Source of the DNA: DASPSM01 sp963800135
Lineage (GTDB): Bacteria > Planctomycetota > Planctomycetia > Planctomycetales > Planctomycetaceae
NCBI GenBank assembly: GCA_963800135.1
Contig: CAWCZR010000003.1
Span: 868,001-932,000, forward strand
Length of the DNA stretch: 64,000 nt
Direction of reading: 5' to 3'
The notes under the pieces were generated by a model. That model was not told the DNA's origin. It saw only the letters and a list, made by a program, of their open reading frames with translations, and made no database searches. Each line of letters opens with the position of its first letter. Within the stretch, counting starts at the first letter, position 1. A program made the position numbers and the translations under genes. This document shows positions 1 through 10,953 of this stretch, piece by piece.

Positions 1-844
1 GGGAACGTGTTGGTCGAGAACCGTGAGTGGACCATCGCCAGGTGGCTGCGATAGTCGGCATCCTGCAGATCCGGGTAGTACGGGGCCAACTGCCGGGACG
101 TGAGCATGCCCTTGTAGACGATGACGCGCGAAGAGAGGCTGCAGATGTAGAACATCAGCGCCTGCTCGAGATCGCTCGTCCGCAGGATCCGGCTGGTCCG
201 CTTGCGAATCACGAACAGCTGGCGGTCAAACGCGTCTCGATCGAACCCGTCGGCCGCGCCAATAAAAAGCTGTTCGATCACCGGCTCAGCTGCCCGCGCC
301 GAGGGGCCGATGTCCGCTCCGTCCGCCCGCGTCGGCAGCGGTCGCCAGCCTAGCAGCTTTTGCCCCTGCTCGGCGATCAACCGATTGACCGTCTCCTTGC
401 AGGCACGACGTTCGCGGGCGTTCGTCGGCAGGAAGACGTTGCCGACGCCGTAAAGGCCGGGCTTGGGGAGCGTCACGCCCAAGTCGGCATCGGCGACTTT
501 CTGCAGGAATTCGTAGGGCAAGCCGGTGAGCATACCGGCCCCGTCGCCCGTGTTGACTTCGCACCCGGTCGCGCCGCGATGGATCAGGTGACGCAGAATG
601 CGATCCGCGTCGTCGATAATCTCGCGGCAGCGGACTCCTTTGATGTTCGCAACGAAGCCGACGCCGCAGCAATCGTGCTCGTATTCGGGATCGTAAAGAC
701 CGCTCTTGGCCGGCGGGCCGTACAGCGCCCGGGCGCAGCCGCGTCCCCAGTGCCAGGGAACGAGGCAGCAACGGATCCTTCCGTGGGGCGTGCGGTCAAA
801 TTGTTTGCGGTGGATTCAGCCGAGCGCTCGGCGTGGGACTTCAT
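1..844 (-). CDS. gltB: Glutamate synthase large subunit, N-terminal part (runs off window; one frameshift)
   Basis: Glutamate synthase transfers the amide of glutamine to 2-oxoglutarate during ammonium assimilation. On the minus strand the start of a class II glutamine amidotransferase domain is visible (GLYDPEYEHDCCGVGF), with the second Cys of DCCG as the expected nucleophile after propeptide removal. It continues through IHRGATGCEVNTGDGAG, NVFLPTN and HSRFSTNTFP and leaves the window at base 1, so the synthase half is not seen. The ATG at 844-842 overlaps the stop of the upstream lysR gene (ATGA), which favours this start and translational coupling. From that ATG the reading frame must shift once near 700 (one base apparently missing in CGGCCAAGAGC) to reach the conserved frame, after an unusually long N-terminal leader of about 45 residues. 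The identity is firm; the exact N-terminus is not. Confidence 0.88.
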
Positions 845-1755
845 GCTCTCTCACTTCCGCGACTGACGATCAGCTCCGGGCTCTCCCGCAGAAGTTCCAC
901 CAGCTTGCGCGCCGGGTTCGTCAAGGTCCGGTTGCGCCGATGGATGATTCCCAGGGGACGGTGCCACGGAGTTCCTTCGATGGAGACGGCACACAGCGAA
1001 CCGGTCTCCGCTTCACGTCGGACGGTCGGGGCGGGCAACAAAGCGACACCCGAACCGATCTCGACGGCCCGTTTGATGTTCTCCACGTTGTCGAACAGAT
1101 GCACAAAATCGACAGCGATATTGGCCTGTTTGAACCAGCGGTCGATCTGCTTGCGAATCGTCAGCTCGGAGGTGAAGCCCACGAACGATTCGCCGTCCAA
1201 CTGCGCCGGCGCGATCGGCGGCCGGCCAGCAAGGCGGTGCCCCCGCGGAACAACCAGCACGATCTCCTGGTTTTGCCAGGGGATGGAGGCGATTTCGTTG
1301 CCGCCCCGCGGAAACGAGACGATGCCCAAGTCGGCTTCGTCGTTGAGCACGCGCGAATAAACTTCGTCCGGATGCAGATATTCGAGTTGGAGCACGACGT
1401 CAGGAAATTGGGTCTTGTAGCGCTTGGCGTAGGTATCCATCTGCAACAGCCCGACCGAGTAGATCGCCGCCAGCCGGACGCGCCCGATCACCTTGTTGCG
1501 CATCTGCTGCACGCGGTCTTCCACGTGCCGGATCGACTCCAGGATCTTGCGGCAGCCGTCGTAGTAAATCTGACCGGCGGCGCTGAGCTCGAAAGGCCGT
1601 TTCGAACGGTCGATCAGCTTGCAGCCGAGCCGCTTCTCGAGGATGAGCACGGCCTGGCTGGCAGAGGATTGAGACACCTCATTCTCGATTGCGGCCTTCG
1701 AAAAACTGCCGTGTGCGACCACGTCGCAGAAGATTTCCACGTTACGTAAGTGCAT
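841..1755 (-). CDS. LysR-family transcriptional regulator
   Basis: A 304-residue protein with the normal LysR layout. Residues 1-60 form the winged helix-turn-helix (HLRNVEIFCDVVAHGSFSKA, then SQSSASQAVLILEKRLG), and from about residue 90 there is a periplasmic-binding-protein-like effector domain with motifs such as EADLGIVSFP and SGVALLPAP. Its stop codon overlaps the start of gltB by four bases, so the two are probably one transcript and the regulator may control nitrogen assimilation in the manner of Bacillus GltC; that role is inferred only from position. An AT-rich palindrome lies directly upstream and could be its own operator. The effector is unknown. The length and start (ATG at 1755) fit the family. 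Confidence 0.9.
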   Translation of the reverse strand: MHLRNVEIFCDVVAHGSFSKAAIENEVSQSSASQAVLILEKRLGCKLIDRSKRPFELSAAGQIYYDGCRKILESIRHVEDRVQQMRNKVIGRVRLAAIYSVGLLQMDTYAKRYKTQFPDVVLQLEYLHPDEVYSRVLNDEADLGIVSFPRGGNEIASIPWQNQEIVLVVPRGHRLAGRPPIAPAQLDGESFVGFTSELTIRKQIDRWFKQANIAVDFVHLFDNVENIKRAVEIGSGVALLPAPTVRREAETGSLCAVSIEGTPWHRPLGIIHRRNRTLTNPARKLVELLRESPELIVSRGSERA

Positions 1756-1767
1756 ACCTGGCCTGGA

Positions 1768-1786
1768 GTATTAGTAAAAATAATAC
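1768..1786. promoter_or_regulatory. Putative LysR-type operator
   Basis: The sequence GTATTA-7 nt-TAATAC is an interrupted palindrome with six-base arms, and it contains T-N11-A spacings typical of LysR boxes. It sits 13 bases upstream of the lysR start codon, in a strikingly AT-rich patch within otherwise GC-rich DNA. Autoregulation at such a position is common in the family. No promoter boxes could be assigned with certainty. Confidence 0.4.
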
Positions 1787-2068
1787 CGTTAAGGATTATT
1801 ATCAAAAAATGCGAATTTGCAGTCTACGGTGCGTGTTTAGACCCGTCAAGAAGCAAGTGAGCCTAAAACGGCCCGGCGCAGTAGATTCCGCCTTCACCGC
1901 GGCTGCCAAATTTCTCGCTGCGCCGCGGCCGCGGTGGACCTCTTTTCAGTGGTGCGGCCGGCACTCGGAGGAAAACAAACGGCCGCCCCGATAAAATGGG
2001 GTCGCCGTCGTTGCCGCGCGCTGATTCCAGCCGCCGCGGCCGAATCCTACCTCTGGGAGTCTGTGAAG
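1787..2068. other. Divergent intergenic region
   Basis: This region separates the divergently transcribed lysR and the lipoprotein gene. The first 60 bases are AT-rich and probably hold promoter elements for lysR. The rest is GC-rich, and no gene, repeat or structure was recognised in it. Confidence 0.5.
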
Positions 2069-3364
2069 ATGTCTTGCCTCCAGCGCTACCTTTGCCTGTG
2101 CTCGCTCCTGATCGTTGGTTTAGTCGCTGGTTGCCAATCGGACACGCCCGCGCCCCCAGCCGCAGCAACCTACCCTCCGGAGCCGCCTGCCGTTCCCGTG
2201 CTCAATCCCGACGTTCCGCAAACCCCTGAGCTGGCCGTGAAGGCGGTGCTTGACGGTTTGAACGCATCGAAGCCTGTCGCGCTGTGGGACGCAATTCCGG
2301 CGACGGCACAGCAAACGATCGACAAGCAACTCGGCGACGCGATCGCCACCGTCGATCCCGAAGTCTGGCAGCGAACCGTTGCGAACCTGAAGAAACTGGT
2401 CACCCTGCTCGAAACGAGAAAGAGCGACTTCCTGGCGTGCGCCCTCTTTAGAACCGGACAGATCCCCAAGGTCATCGATCTGAAGGCGGCCTGGGATCCC
2501 GGCGTCAAGCTGCTGAAGGCGGTGGTCAACAGCGACGCTGTCGACCAGCAGAAGATGAGCAAGTTCAGCGGCCACGCGTTTTTCGGCGGAGTCGGTGCCG
2601 CCGTGTTCGCGGAGGCCCGGGCGGTCAGCAAGACGATGAAGCCCGATCGGCTCGCGTTCCTGAACGGCATCAAAGCCACGGTCAAGAAAACGTCGGACAG
2701 CGCCGCCCAAGTCACGCTGAATTTCGCCGATCCGAAAGCCAAGCCCATGGAAATGCGGCTGTCGATCGTCGAAGGGAAATGGACCAACCAACAGATGGCA
2801 TTCCTCCTCACGATCGCCAGCGGCATAGCCGCGGCTTACTTTGAGCCGTTTCGCCCCTACCGATTGGTGGAATGGAAGAGCGGCTATTTGAAAGACATGG
2901 ACCGCCTGAGCCAAATCATCGACAAACTGCAGGCGGCAAAGAGTGGGGACGAGTTCCAGAACCTGATGTTCAATCAAGTTTTGCTCTTCGCGATGCAGAA
3001 GGGCGGACAGCTCCGCGCCCCTCGTCCGCAACCGACGCCGACGCAAGCCATCTCGTGGGACCGAAAGGCCAACACGGCCATGATCGTGGTGAAAGGCCTT
3101 CACTCCTTCGATGAGCCCACGTATGAAGCGTTGACCAAGGCCCTCCGCGCGGTCGACGTGGAAACTTTCCGCGGTCCGAAAGAAGTCGAAGGGGCGACGC
3201 TCTTCTTCGTCGGCCCCACCGATAAAGCGCTCGACAAAGTGGTGAAGGCGATTCAGGTGGGCAAGATCACCGACACCGACAAACTGCGAGACACCGTGAA
3301 GGTCGAGCTGCCGACTTCTCTCAAAGAGCCGCCGTCGACCGCGGAAGCCCCGAAGGCGAAGTAG
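2069..3364 (+). CDS. Predicted lipoprotein of unknown function
   Basis: A 431-residue protein beginning with a lipoprotein signal peptide: a short basic start, a hydrophobic core and the lipobox LVAGC with Cys22 as the lipidation site. A proline/alanine-rich linker follows to about residue 50. The rest is a soluble, mostly helical domain without a motif I recognise. I chose the ATG at 2069 because it puts the signal peptide at the very N-terminus and has a GGGAG sequence upstream; an in-frame ATG at 1934 would add an implausible leader. Similar lipoproteins with an 'average of pairs/targets' style annotation are common in planctomycetes, but no function can be assigned. It converges on prlC with a 37-base gap. 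Confidence 0.8.
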   Translation: MSCLQRYLCLCSLLIVGLVAGCQSDTPAPPAAATYPPEPPAVPVLNPDVPQTPELAVKAVLDGLNASKPVALWDAIPATAQQTIDKQLGDAIATVDPEVWQRTVANLKKLVTLLETRKSDFLACALFRTGQIPKVIDLKAAWDPGVKLLKAVVNSDAVDQQKMSKFSGHAFFGGVGAAVFAEARAVSKTMKPDRLAFLNGIKATVKKTSDSAAQVTLNFADPKAKPMEMRLSIVEGKWTNQQMAFLLTIASGIAAAYFEPFRPYRLVEWKSGYLKDMDRLSQIIDKLQAAKSGDEFQNLMFNQVLLFAMQKGGQLRAPRPQPTPTQAISWDRKANTAMIVVKGLHSFDEPTYEALTKALRAVDVETFRGPKEVEGATLFFVGPTDKALDKVVKAIQVGKITDTDKLRDTVKVELPTSLKEPPSTAEAPKAK

Positions 3365-3373
3365 CGGCCTGTC

Positions 3374-3389
3374 GGCGCGGCTCCGCGCC
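3374..3389. terminator. Hairpin between convergent genes
   Basis: A perfect seven-base inverted repeat (GGCGCGG-ct-CCGCGCC) fills the short gap between the convergent lipoprotein and prlC genes. It lacks a T-run on either strand, so it may slow or help termination in both directions but is not a canonical intrinsic terminator. Confidence 0.35.
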
Positions 3390-3401
3390 CTGCAAGCTCG
3401 G

Positions 3402-5521
<2,120 letters not shown>

Positions 5522-5625
5522 TTTCCGGGCGAGTGTCGGGTGTCAGCCCGGCGGGTTGTCGGATTCTATCCGCGCAGGGAATTCTATGCGCGTGCGAACC
5601 GAAGCGACAAACTCGCCACCGGCAA

Positions 5626-8553
5626 TTAGTCAGCGCTCAGCTGCTGAATGATCTCTTCCACGCTTTGCAGCTGCTTGTGCAAAGCGGCCAGGTTCTCCCG
5701 GGCTTGGGCGACCACTTCGGCCGGGGCCCGGCTGACGAATTTTTCGTCGGCCAGTTTCTTTTCGCTGCCGGCGATGATGCCGCGGAGCTTTTCCAGCTCC
5801 TTCCGTTGTCGCTTGAGTTCCGCGTCCCGGTCGATCACTCCTTCGAGCGGAATGAAGCCGTCGGCATCGGCGAGCGCAAAACTGGCCGCCCCCTTCGGTC
5901 GCTCGACCTGGGCGCCGGCCGCCTCGAGCATGGTCCGGGCCAAATTCTCAAACTGGCCCGACACGTCCTGCAAATCGGCGGCCACCTGCGGCGCACAGCG
6001 AACGTGCAATGTCAGGGGCGTGGCGGGCGGGATCCCGTAGACGGCCCGCACATTCCGCACGGCGATGATGGTGTCCTGCAATCGAGCGAACCGCGCCTCG
6101 AGCGCCGGATCGCGCCAGCTCGGTCGGAATCACCGGCCACGGCGCGATCATCACGCTCGCCGCAGCCGCAGCGGGAGTCGGCAGTGCCACGCTCGGGCGC
6201 GATCTCGGCCAACCGCTGCCACAGCTCCTCGCACAAGAATGGCGTAAACGGCTGCAGCATCCGCAGGATGGTGTCGAGCACGCCGACGAGCACCCGCTGG
6301 GCCGCGGGCCGCAACGCGTCGTCGCGAAGCCGCGGCTTGATCATTTCCACGTACCAGTCGCAGAACTCGTTCCACACGAAGTCCCGAAGCGTGCGCGTCG
6401 CTCCGTCGAGCTGGTAGCGGTCGAGCTGCTCGGTCAGCTCAGCCGACACGACCGACAGGCGGCTCAGAATCCAGCGATCTTCGAGTTTTAGCTCGTCAGG
6501 CGTAACTACGCCCGGAGCGTAGTTTTCGAGGTTGAGCACGACAAACCGGGCCGCGTTCCACAACTTGTTGCAGAAGTTGCGGCCGTACTCGAACCGTTCG
6601 CTCACGATGCGGGCCACCGGTTCGCCCGCGTCGGGTTCGTACCAGGGGCTGGAAAACTGCGAAGTCTTCTTGCACTTGGGACACGTGATCCGTGGCTTGG
6701 CCCCGCCCCGCGGCGCCGCCTTTTGATGTTCGAGCGTTTGCGGGATCAGGGCGCCGCAGTGCGGACACACATAACTCACCGGCAGGCGCACGTCCTGCGT
6801 CTCGCCGGCGAACGAGGCGATCGTAAACCGCACGGCATCGGTGCCGAACTTCTCGAACAAGATCGAGCGGGTCGACGCCGTTCCCCTTCGACTTCGACAT
6901 CGTCTGCCCGAAACCGTCCAAGAGCTTGGGATGGACGAAGACGTGGGCGAATGGCACCTCTTTCATGTTGTAGAGCCCCATGATCACCATCCGCGCCACC
7001 CACAGCGTGATGATGTCGCGGCTCGTGACCAGCACGCTCGTCGGATAGAAGTAGGCCAGACTGGCCGTCTTCTCCGGCCAGCCGAGCGTCGCTTCCGGCC
7101 ACAGGGCCGAACTGAACCACGTGTCGAGCACGTCCTCATCCTGCGTGAGCACGTGCCCCGGACCGAGAGCGTCGGACGGCAAGTCGGTCTCGCTGCAAAT
7201 CAGCCAGCGATTGGCTTCGGCATCGTGCCGCCACGTCACGTCGTTGCGGCCGGCAAAGGCGCGCTTCAAATCGGCCTCGGTGCAGGTCGCGCAATACCAA
7301 ATCGGGATGCGATGGCCCCACCAGAGCTGGCGGCTGATGCACCAGTCCCGCTTTTCGCCCAGCCAGTCGAGATAGGTCTTGGCGTAACGTGCCGGGAAGA
7401 CGCGCACGCGCCGATCGTTGACCGCGTCGATCGCCGCCTGCGCCAGATTCTCCATGCGGACGAACCACTGATCCGACAGATACGGCTCAACCGGCGTCTT
7501 CGAGCGGTCGCTGTGCGCGAGCGGAATCACCCGCTCCTCGACGCTGACGAAGTGCCCCAGTTCCTTCATTTTCTCGACCACCAGATCGCGGACCTTGTAG
7601 CGGTCCAGCCCCTCAAATTCGCCGGCGTTGGCGTTCATCGTGCCGTCGGGATTGAGGAGGTTGATCATCGGCAGCTTGTTGCGCTGGCCGGCGGCGTAGT
7701 CGTTCGGATCGTGGGCTGGCGTGACCTTCACCGCGCCCGTGCCCATTTCCATATTGGCCAGGAGCGCGTCGGCAATGATCGGAATCTCGCGGCCGTTGAG
7801 CGGGATCCGCACCTGCTTGCCGATCAGATGCTGATAGCGCGGGTCGGACGGATGCACGCACACGGCCGTATCGCCGAGCATCGTTTCCGGGCGCGTCGTT
7901 GCGAAGGCGATCGTTTCGCTCGAGCCAACCACGGGATACGTGAACGTCCAGAAGTGTCCGGGCACATCCTCGTGAAACAGCTCGTCGTCGGCGACGGCTG
8001 TCTGCAGGTACGTGTCCCAGTTGACAAGCCGCTTGCCGCGATAGATTAAGTTGTCGGCGAAGAGCTTCAAGAAGGTGCGGCGGACGGCGAACGAGCAAAT
8101 GTCGTCGAGCGTGAACCGGGTTCGCCGCCAGTCGCAACTGGCCCCCTCCTGTTTCAGCTGGCTGAGGATTCGCTCTTCGTAGGCGTCCTTCCACTTCCAG
8201 ATGCGATTGACGAGCGCCTCGCGACCGATGTCGTGCCGCGTAAGCCCCTCTTCCTCGAGCATCCGCCGTTCCACCACGGCCTGCGTGGCGATGCCGGCGT
8301 GGTCGGTGCCGGGCATCCAGAGGGCCTCAAAACCCTGCATCCGCCGATAGCGAGTGAGCAGATCCTGGATGGTGTGATTAAGCGCGTGGCCCATGTGCAG
8401 CGCTCCCGTGACGTTCGGGAGCGGGATCATGATCGTGAACGGCTTTTTGTCCGGGTTGGGGTCGGCGTTGAAATAGCCCGACTCCTCCCAGAACCGGTAC
8501 CAGCGGGCCTGAGCGTCCTTCGGTTCGTATTGCTTGGGCAGCTCGCGGGTCAT
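5626..8553 (-). CDS. valS: Valyl-tRNA synthetase with internal zinc-ribbon insertion (about three frameshifts)
   Basis: Class I aminoacyl-tRNA synthetase charging tRNA-Val; about 974 residues. The HIGH-type motif ALHMGHALN is at residues 51-59, the editing domain contains TTRPETMLGDTAV, and the KMSKS loop TMSKSKGN is near 550. Directly after the KMSKS region there is an extra segment of roughly 50 residues with CPHC and CPKC pairs, apparently a zinc ribbon, before the usual NKLWNAARFV block. The C-terminus ends in the typical coiled-coil arm (ELKRQRKELEKLRGIIAGSE). The frame changes near 6875 (GATCTTGTTC where GATCTGTTC would restore it), near 6185 and near 6123; each looks like one surplus base. 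Start ATG at 8553. It lies downstream of cimA on the same strand, separated by hairpin repeats. Confidence 0.95.
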
Positions 8554-8566
8554 TGCTTCTCTTTAT

Positions 8567-8610
8567 TCTCCCTCTCCCGGTCCGCCGGGAGAGGGCCGGG
8601 GTGAGGGCCG
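8567..8610. repeat. GC-rich dispersed hairpin repeat, copy 1
   Basis: CCCTCTCCCGG and CGGGAGAGGG form a hairpin followed by CCGGGGTGAGGG. A closely similar element lies at 14047-14094. It sits just upstream of the valS start codon on the minus strand, between cimA and valS. Short GC-rich palindromes of this type are scattered through planctomycete intergenic regions; function unknown. Confidence 0.6.
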
Positions 8611-8653
8611 CCTTTCAATTCTGTGGTCGCGAAGAAGAGCCCTCAACCTACCC

Positions 8654-8675
8654 TCTCCCATCGGAATGGGAGAGA
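8654..8675. repeat. Perfect 9-bp inverted repeat between cimA and valS
   Basis: CTCTCCCAT-cgga-ATGGGAGAG forms a nine-base stem with a tetraloop. It lies 36 bases beyond the cimA stop codon (minus strand). It could act as a transcript 3' stabiliser or weak terminator, but no T-run follows. Confidence 0.45.
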
Positions 8676-8710
8676 GTCTTGAGATCGGCTTCCACCCATC
8701 CACCAGCGCG

Positions 8711-10322
8711 TCACCGCGCCGGAGTTGCGCTTGCCGTCGTCCGACGGGTCGATTTGCCGAGCCCGCCGAGATCTTTGAAGAGCTTATATTCCACGCTGTC
8801 GACCAACGCTAGCCAACTGGCTTCGATCACGTTCTCGCTCACGCCGACGGTCGTCCAGACGTTGTCGCGATCGCGGCTCTCGATCATCACGCGGACGCGG
8901 GCGGCCGTGCCTTCCGTCGAATTGATGACGCGGACCTTGTAGTCGTCCAGGTGCATCTCCGCCAGACGCGGATAGGCCGATGCCAGGGCTTTGCGAAGGG
9001 CCGTGTCGAGGGCGTTGACGGGACCGTCCCCCTCCGCCACGACGTGCTCGTGCGTGCCGCCGACGGTCAGCTTGATCGTCGCCTCGGTCACGGGCTGGCC
9101 TCCTTCGTCGGTGACCACGTTGACCCGGTAATGATCGCGGACGAACTTCGGCTCATACGTTCCGGCGACTTTCATCACCAGCAAATCGAACGACGCCTCG
9201 GCCGCTTCGAACTGGTAGCCTTCGCTCTCCAGTTCCTGCACGCGGTCGAGGATTTTCTTCATCAGCTCGGGATTGTCGTCGCCGCCGTATTTGCCGAGCT
9301 TGGCCAAGATGTTCGACCGGCCGGAGAGTTCGCTGACCAGGATCCGCCGCTCGTTGCCGACCGTTTCCGGATCGATGTGCTCGTAGCTCTGCGAAACGCG
9401 GTTGACGGCGTGGACGTGCATCCCGCCTTTGTGAGCGAACGCGCTCGATCCCCACGAAGGCCTGGTTGGCGCGGAAGTTCATGTTGGCGATCTCGTAGAC
9501 GTAGCGCGACAGCTCGGTCAGCCGCGACACGCCGCCGGGAACCAGCACTTCGTGTCCCTCCTTGATCGCCAGGTTGGCGACCACGCTGATCAGGTCGACG
9601 TTGCCGCACCGCTCGCCCACGCCGTTGATCGTCCCCTGCACCTGGATCGCGCCATGTCGCACGGCAGCCAGCGAGTTGGCCGTCGCCACGTCGCAGTCAT
9701 TGTGGCAGTGGATGCCGACCGGCACCTTGAGCGCACCGCGGGCCGCTTCGACCCCGATCGCAATCCGCTCGGGCAGGCTGCCGCCGTTGGTGTCGCACAA
9801 CACGACAATCTCCGCGCCCGCCTCCTGGGCCGCTTGAATGGTCTTCAGGGCGAACTCGGGATTGAGCCGATGGCCGTCGAAGAAATGTTCGGCATCGTAG
9901 ATCACGCGGCGCCCCTCGGCCCGCAAGAAGGCGACCGAGTCGCGGATCATGGCGAGGTTTTCTTCCTCGCTCACCGAGAGCACGTCGCGGACGTGGAGAT
10001 CCCAACTCTTGCCGACGAGCGTCACCACCTTTGTGCGGGCGTCGCGGAGGGCCAGCATGCCGACGTCTTTTTCCGCGGCCGTCGCTTTGCGGCGCGTCAT
10101 GCCGAAAGCCACCACCTCCGCGTGCTGAAGCGGCAGGTCGGCCACGCGCTGGAAATACTCGGCATCTTTCTGGTTGGAAAGCGGATAGCCGCCTTCGATG
10201 AAATCGAACCCCAGCTCGTCGAGCTTGGCCGTGATCAGCAGCTTGTCCTGCAGCGAAAAGTAAACCCCCTCGCCCTGACTGCCGTCGCGAAGCGTCGTGT
10301 CGTAGATCTGAATTCTTGACAT
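8711..10322 (-). CDS. cimA: (R)-citramalate synthase (one frameshift)
   Basis: Condenses pyruvate and acetyl-CoA to citramalate, the first step of the threonine-independent isoleucine route. About 536 residues. The N-terminal TIM barrel shows IYDTTLRDGSQGEGV, ELGFDFIEGG, LCDTNGG and IHCHNDCDVATANS, the metal-binding and catalytic blocks of the LeuA/CimA family. AFAHKGGMHVHAV follows, and residues 370-536 form the regulatory LeuA dimerisation domain. The frame shifts once near 9445: reading GTGGGATCG instead of GTGGGGATCG restores the family sequence VGSSAFAHKGG, so one surplus G is likely. The start ATG at 10322 places IYDTTLRDGSQ at the N-terminus as in other CimA proteins. A leader peptide and an intrinsic terminator upstream indicate attenuation by branched-chain amino acids. 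Confidence 0.94.
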
Positions 10323-10360
10323 CTTTCAGTGCTTCCTTCGGGCGAGCGGCGGGTGCGGGT

Positions 10361-10380
10361 ACCCACGGCGAGCCGTGGGT
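10361..10380. repeat. Perfect 9-bp palindrome in cimA leader
   Basis: ACCCACGGC-ga-GCCGTGGGT has nine-base arms and a two-base loop. It lies between the attenuator terminator and the cimA start codon. It may be a dispersed cruciform-type repeat or part of the leader RNA fold; nothing in the sequence decides between these. Confidence 0.4.
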
Positions 10381-10404
10381 GCCGCCGGTTCTCAATTTCT
10401 CGTT

Positions 10405-10446
10405 CAAAACGAAAAAGCCCTCAGGCCGGGCGGGCGACCTGAGGGC
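10405..10446 (-). terminator. Attenuator terminator upstream of cimA
   Basis: On the minus strand GCCCTCAGG and CCTGAGGGC form a perfect nine-base stem with a 12-base loop, followed immediately by TTTTTCGTTTT. It is a canonical intrinsic terminator located about 35 bases after the stop of the leader peptide and about 83 bases before the cimA start codon. This is the expected place for a transcription attenuator rather than the end of a gene. Confidence 0.85.
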
Positions 10447-10480
10447 TGAGATTTCTTGTCGGAAGCTCTCTGCTAATGCC

Positions 10481-10549
10481 TCACGTCGCGCCGCCCCGAG
10501 GCGGCTCGATAATAGCAATGCCGACGACGACTACCGGTCGCACAGTCAT
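10481..10549 (-). CDS. Branched-chain amino-acid leader peptide of cimA (22 aa)
   Basis: A 22-codon reading frame on the minus strand starts MTVRPVVVVGIAIIEPP and ends at a TGA at 10483-10481. It carries four consecutive Val codons and an Ile-Ala-Ile-Ile stretch, then a Pro-Pro and Gly-rich end much like the PP-containing tail of enterobacterial ilv leader peptides. An intrinsic terminator follows after about 35 bases and cimA after that. By analogy with ilv leaders, stalling at Val or Ile codons would disrupt the terminator and switch on cimA. No strong ribosome binding site is visible upstream of the ATG, and I did not work out the alternative antiterminator pairing. Composition plus arrangement make chance occurrence unlikely. 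Confidence 0.8.
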   Translation of the reverse strand: MTVRPVVVVGIAIIEPPRGGAT

Positions 10550-10686
10550 GAGAAACGTCGCGGGCTGAAACATCGAACGTCCGATCCGAATCAACGCATT
10601 TCAAATCAGGGCATTTGAAGGATAGGGCAAGCCGAAACGGCTGTCAAACCGGGGCTTTCGCCCACGCCACGCGCTACAATCGCTGC

Positions 10687-10953
10687 ATGCTGTTTATGGT
10701 GATCGAGCAGTTTCGCAACAACGATCCGAAGCCGGTCCGCCAGCGGTTCCTGGAGCAAGGCCGGCTGCTGCCCGAAGGCGTCATTTACCACGCCAGCTGG
10801 GTCGACGCGGAACGTGCCCGCTGCTACCAGCTGATGGAGGCGCCCGACCTCGACAAGGTTCGCCTGTGGACGCAGGCTTGGGACGACATCGTTGATTTCG
10901 AGATCGTCCCCGTGGAGACGTCGCAGGACTTTTGGGCCCGCTTCAGCGGCTAG
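10687..10953 (+). CDS. DUF3303 family protein
   Basis: An 88-residue protein of the DUF3303 type, with the family start FMVIEQFRNNDPKPVRQRF and the block RCYQLMEAPDLDKVRLWTQAW. Proteins of this family are small alpha/beta dimeric-barrel-like domains of unknown function, often with homologues in cyanobacteria and proteobacteria. The ATG at 10687 is chosen because the conserved region begins directly there. It is transcribed convergently to ftsK, and the two genes use the two strands of the same CTAG for their stop codons (10950-10953). No functional partner is apparent. Confidence 0.8.
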   Translation: MLFMVIEQFRNNDPKPVRQRFLEQGRLLPEGVIYHASWVDAERARCYQLMEAPDLDKVRLWTQAWDDIVDFEIVPVETSQDFWARFSG

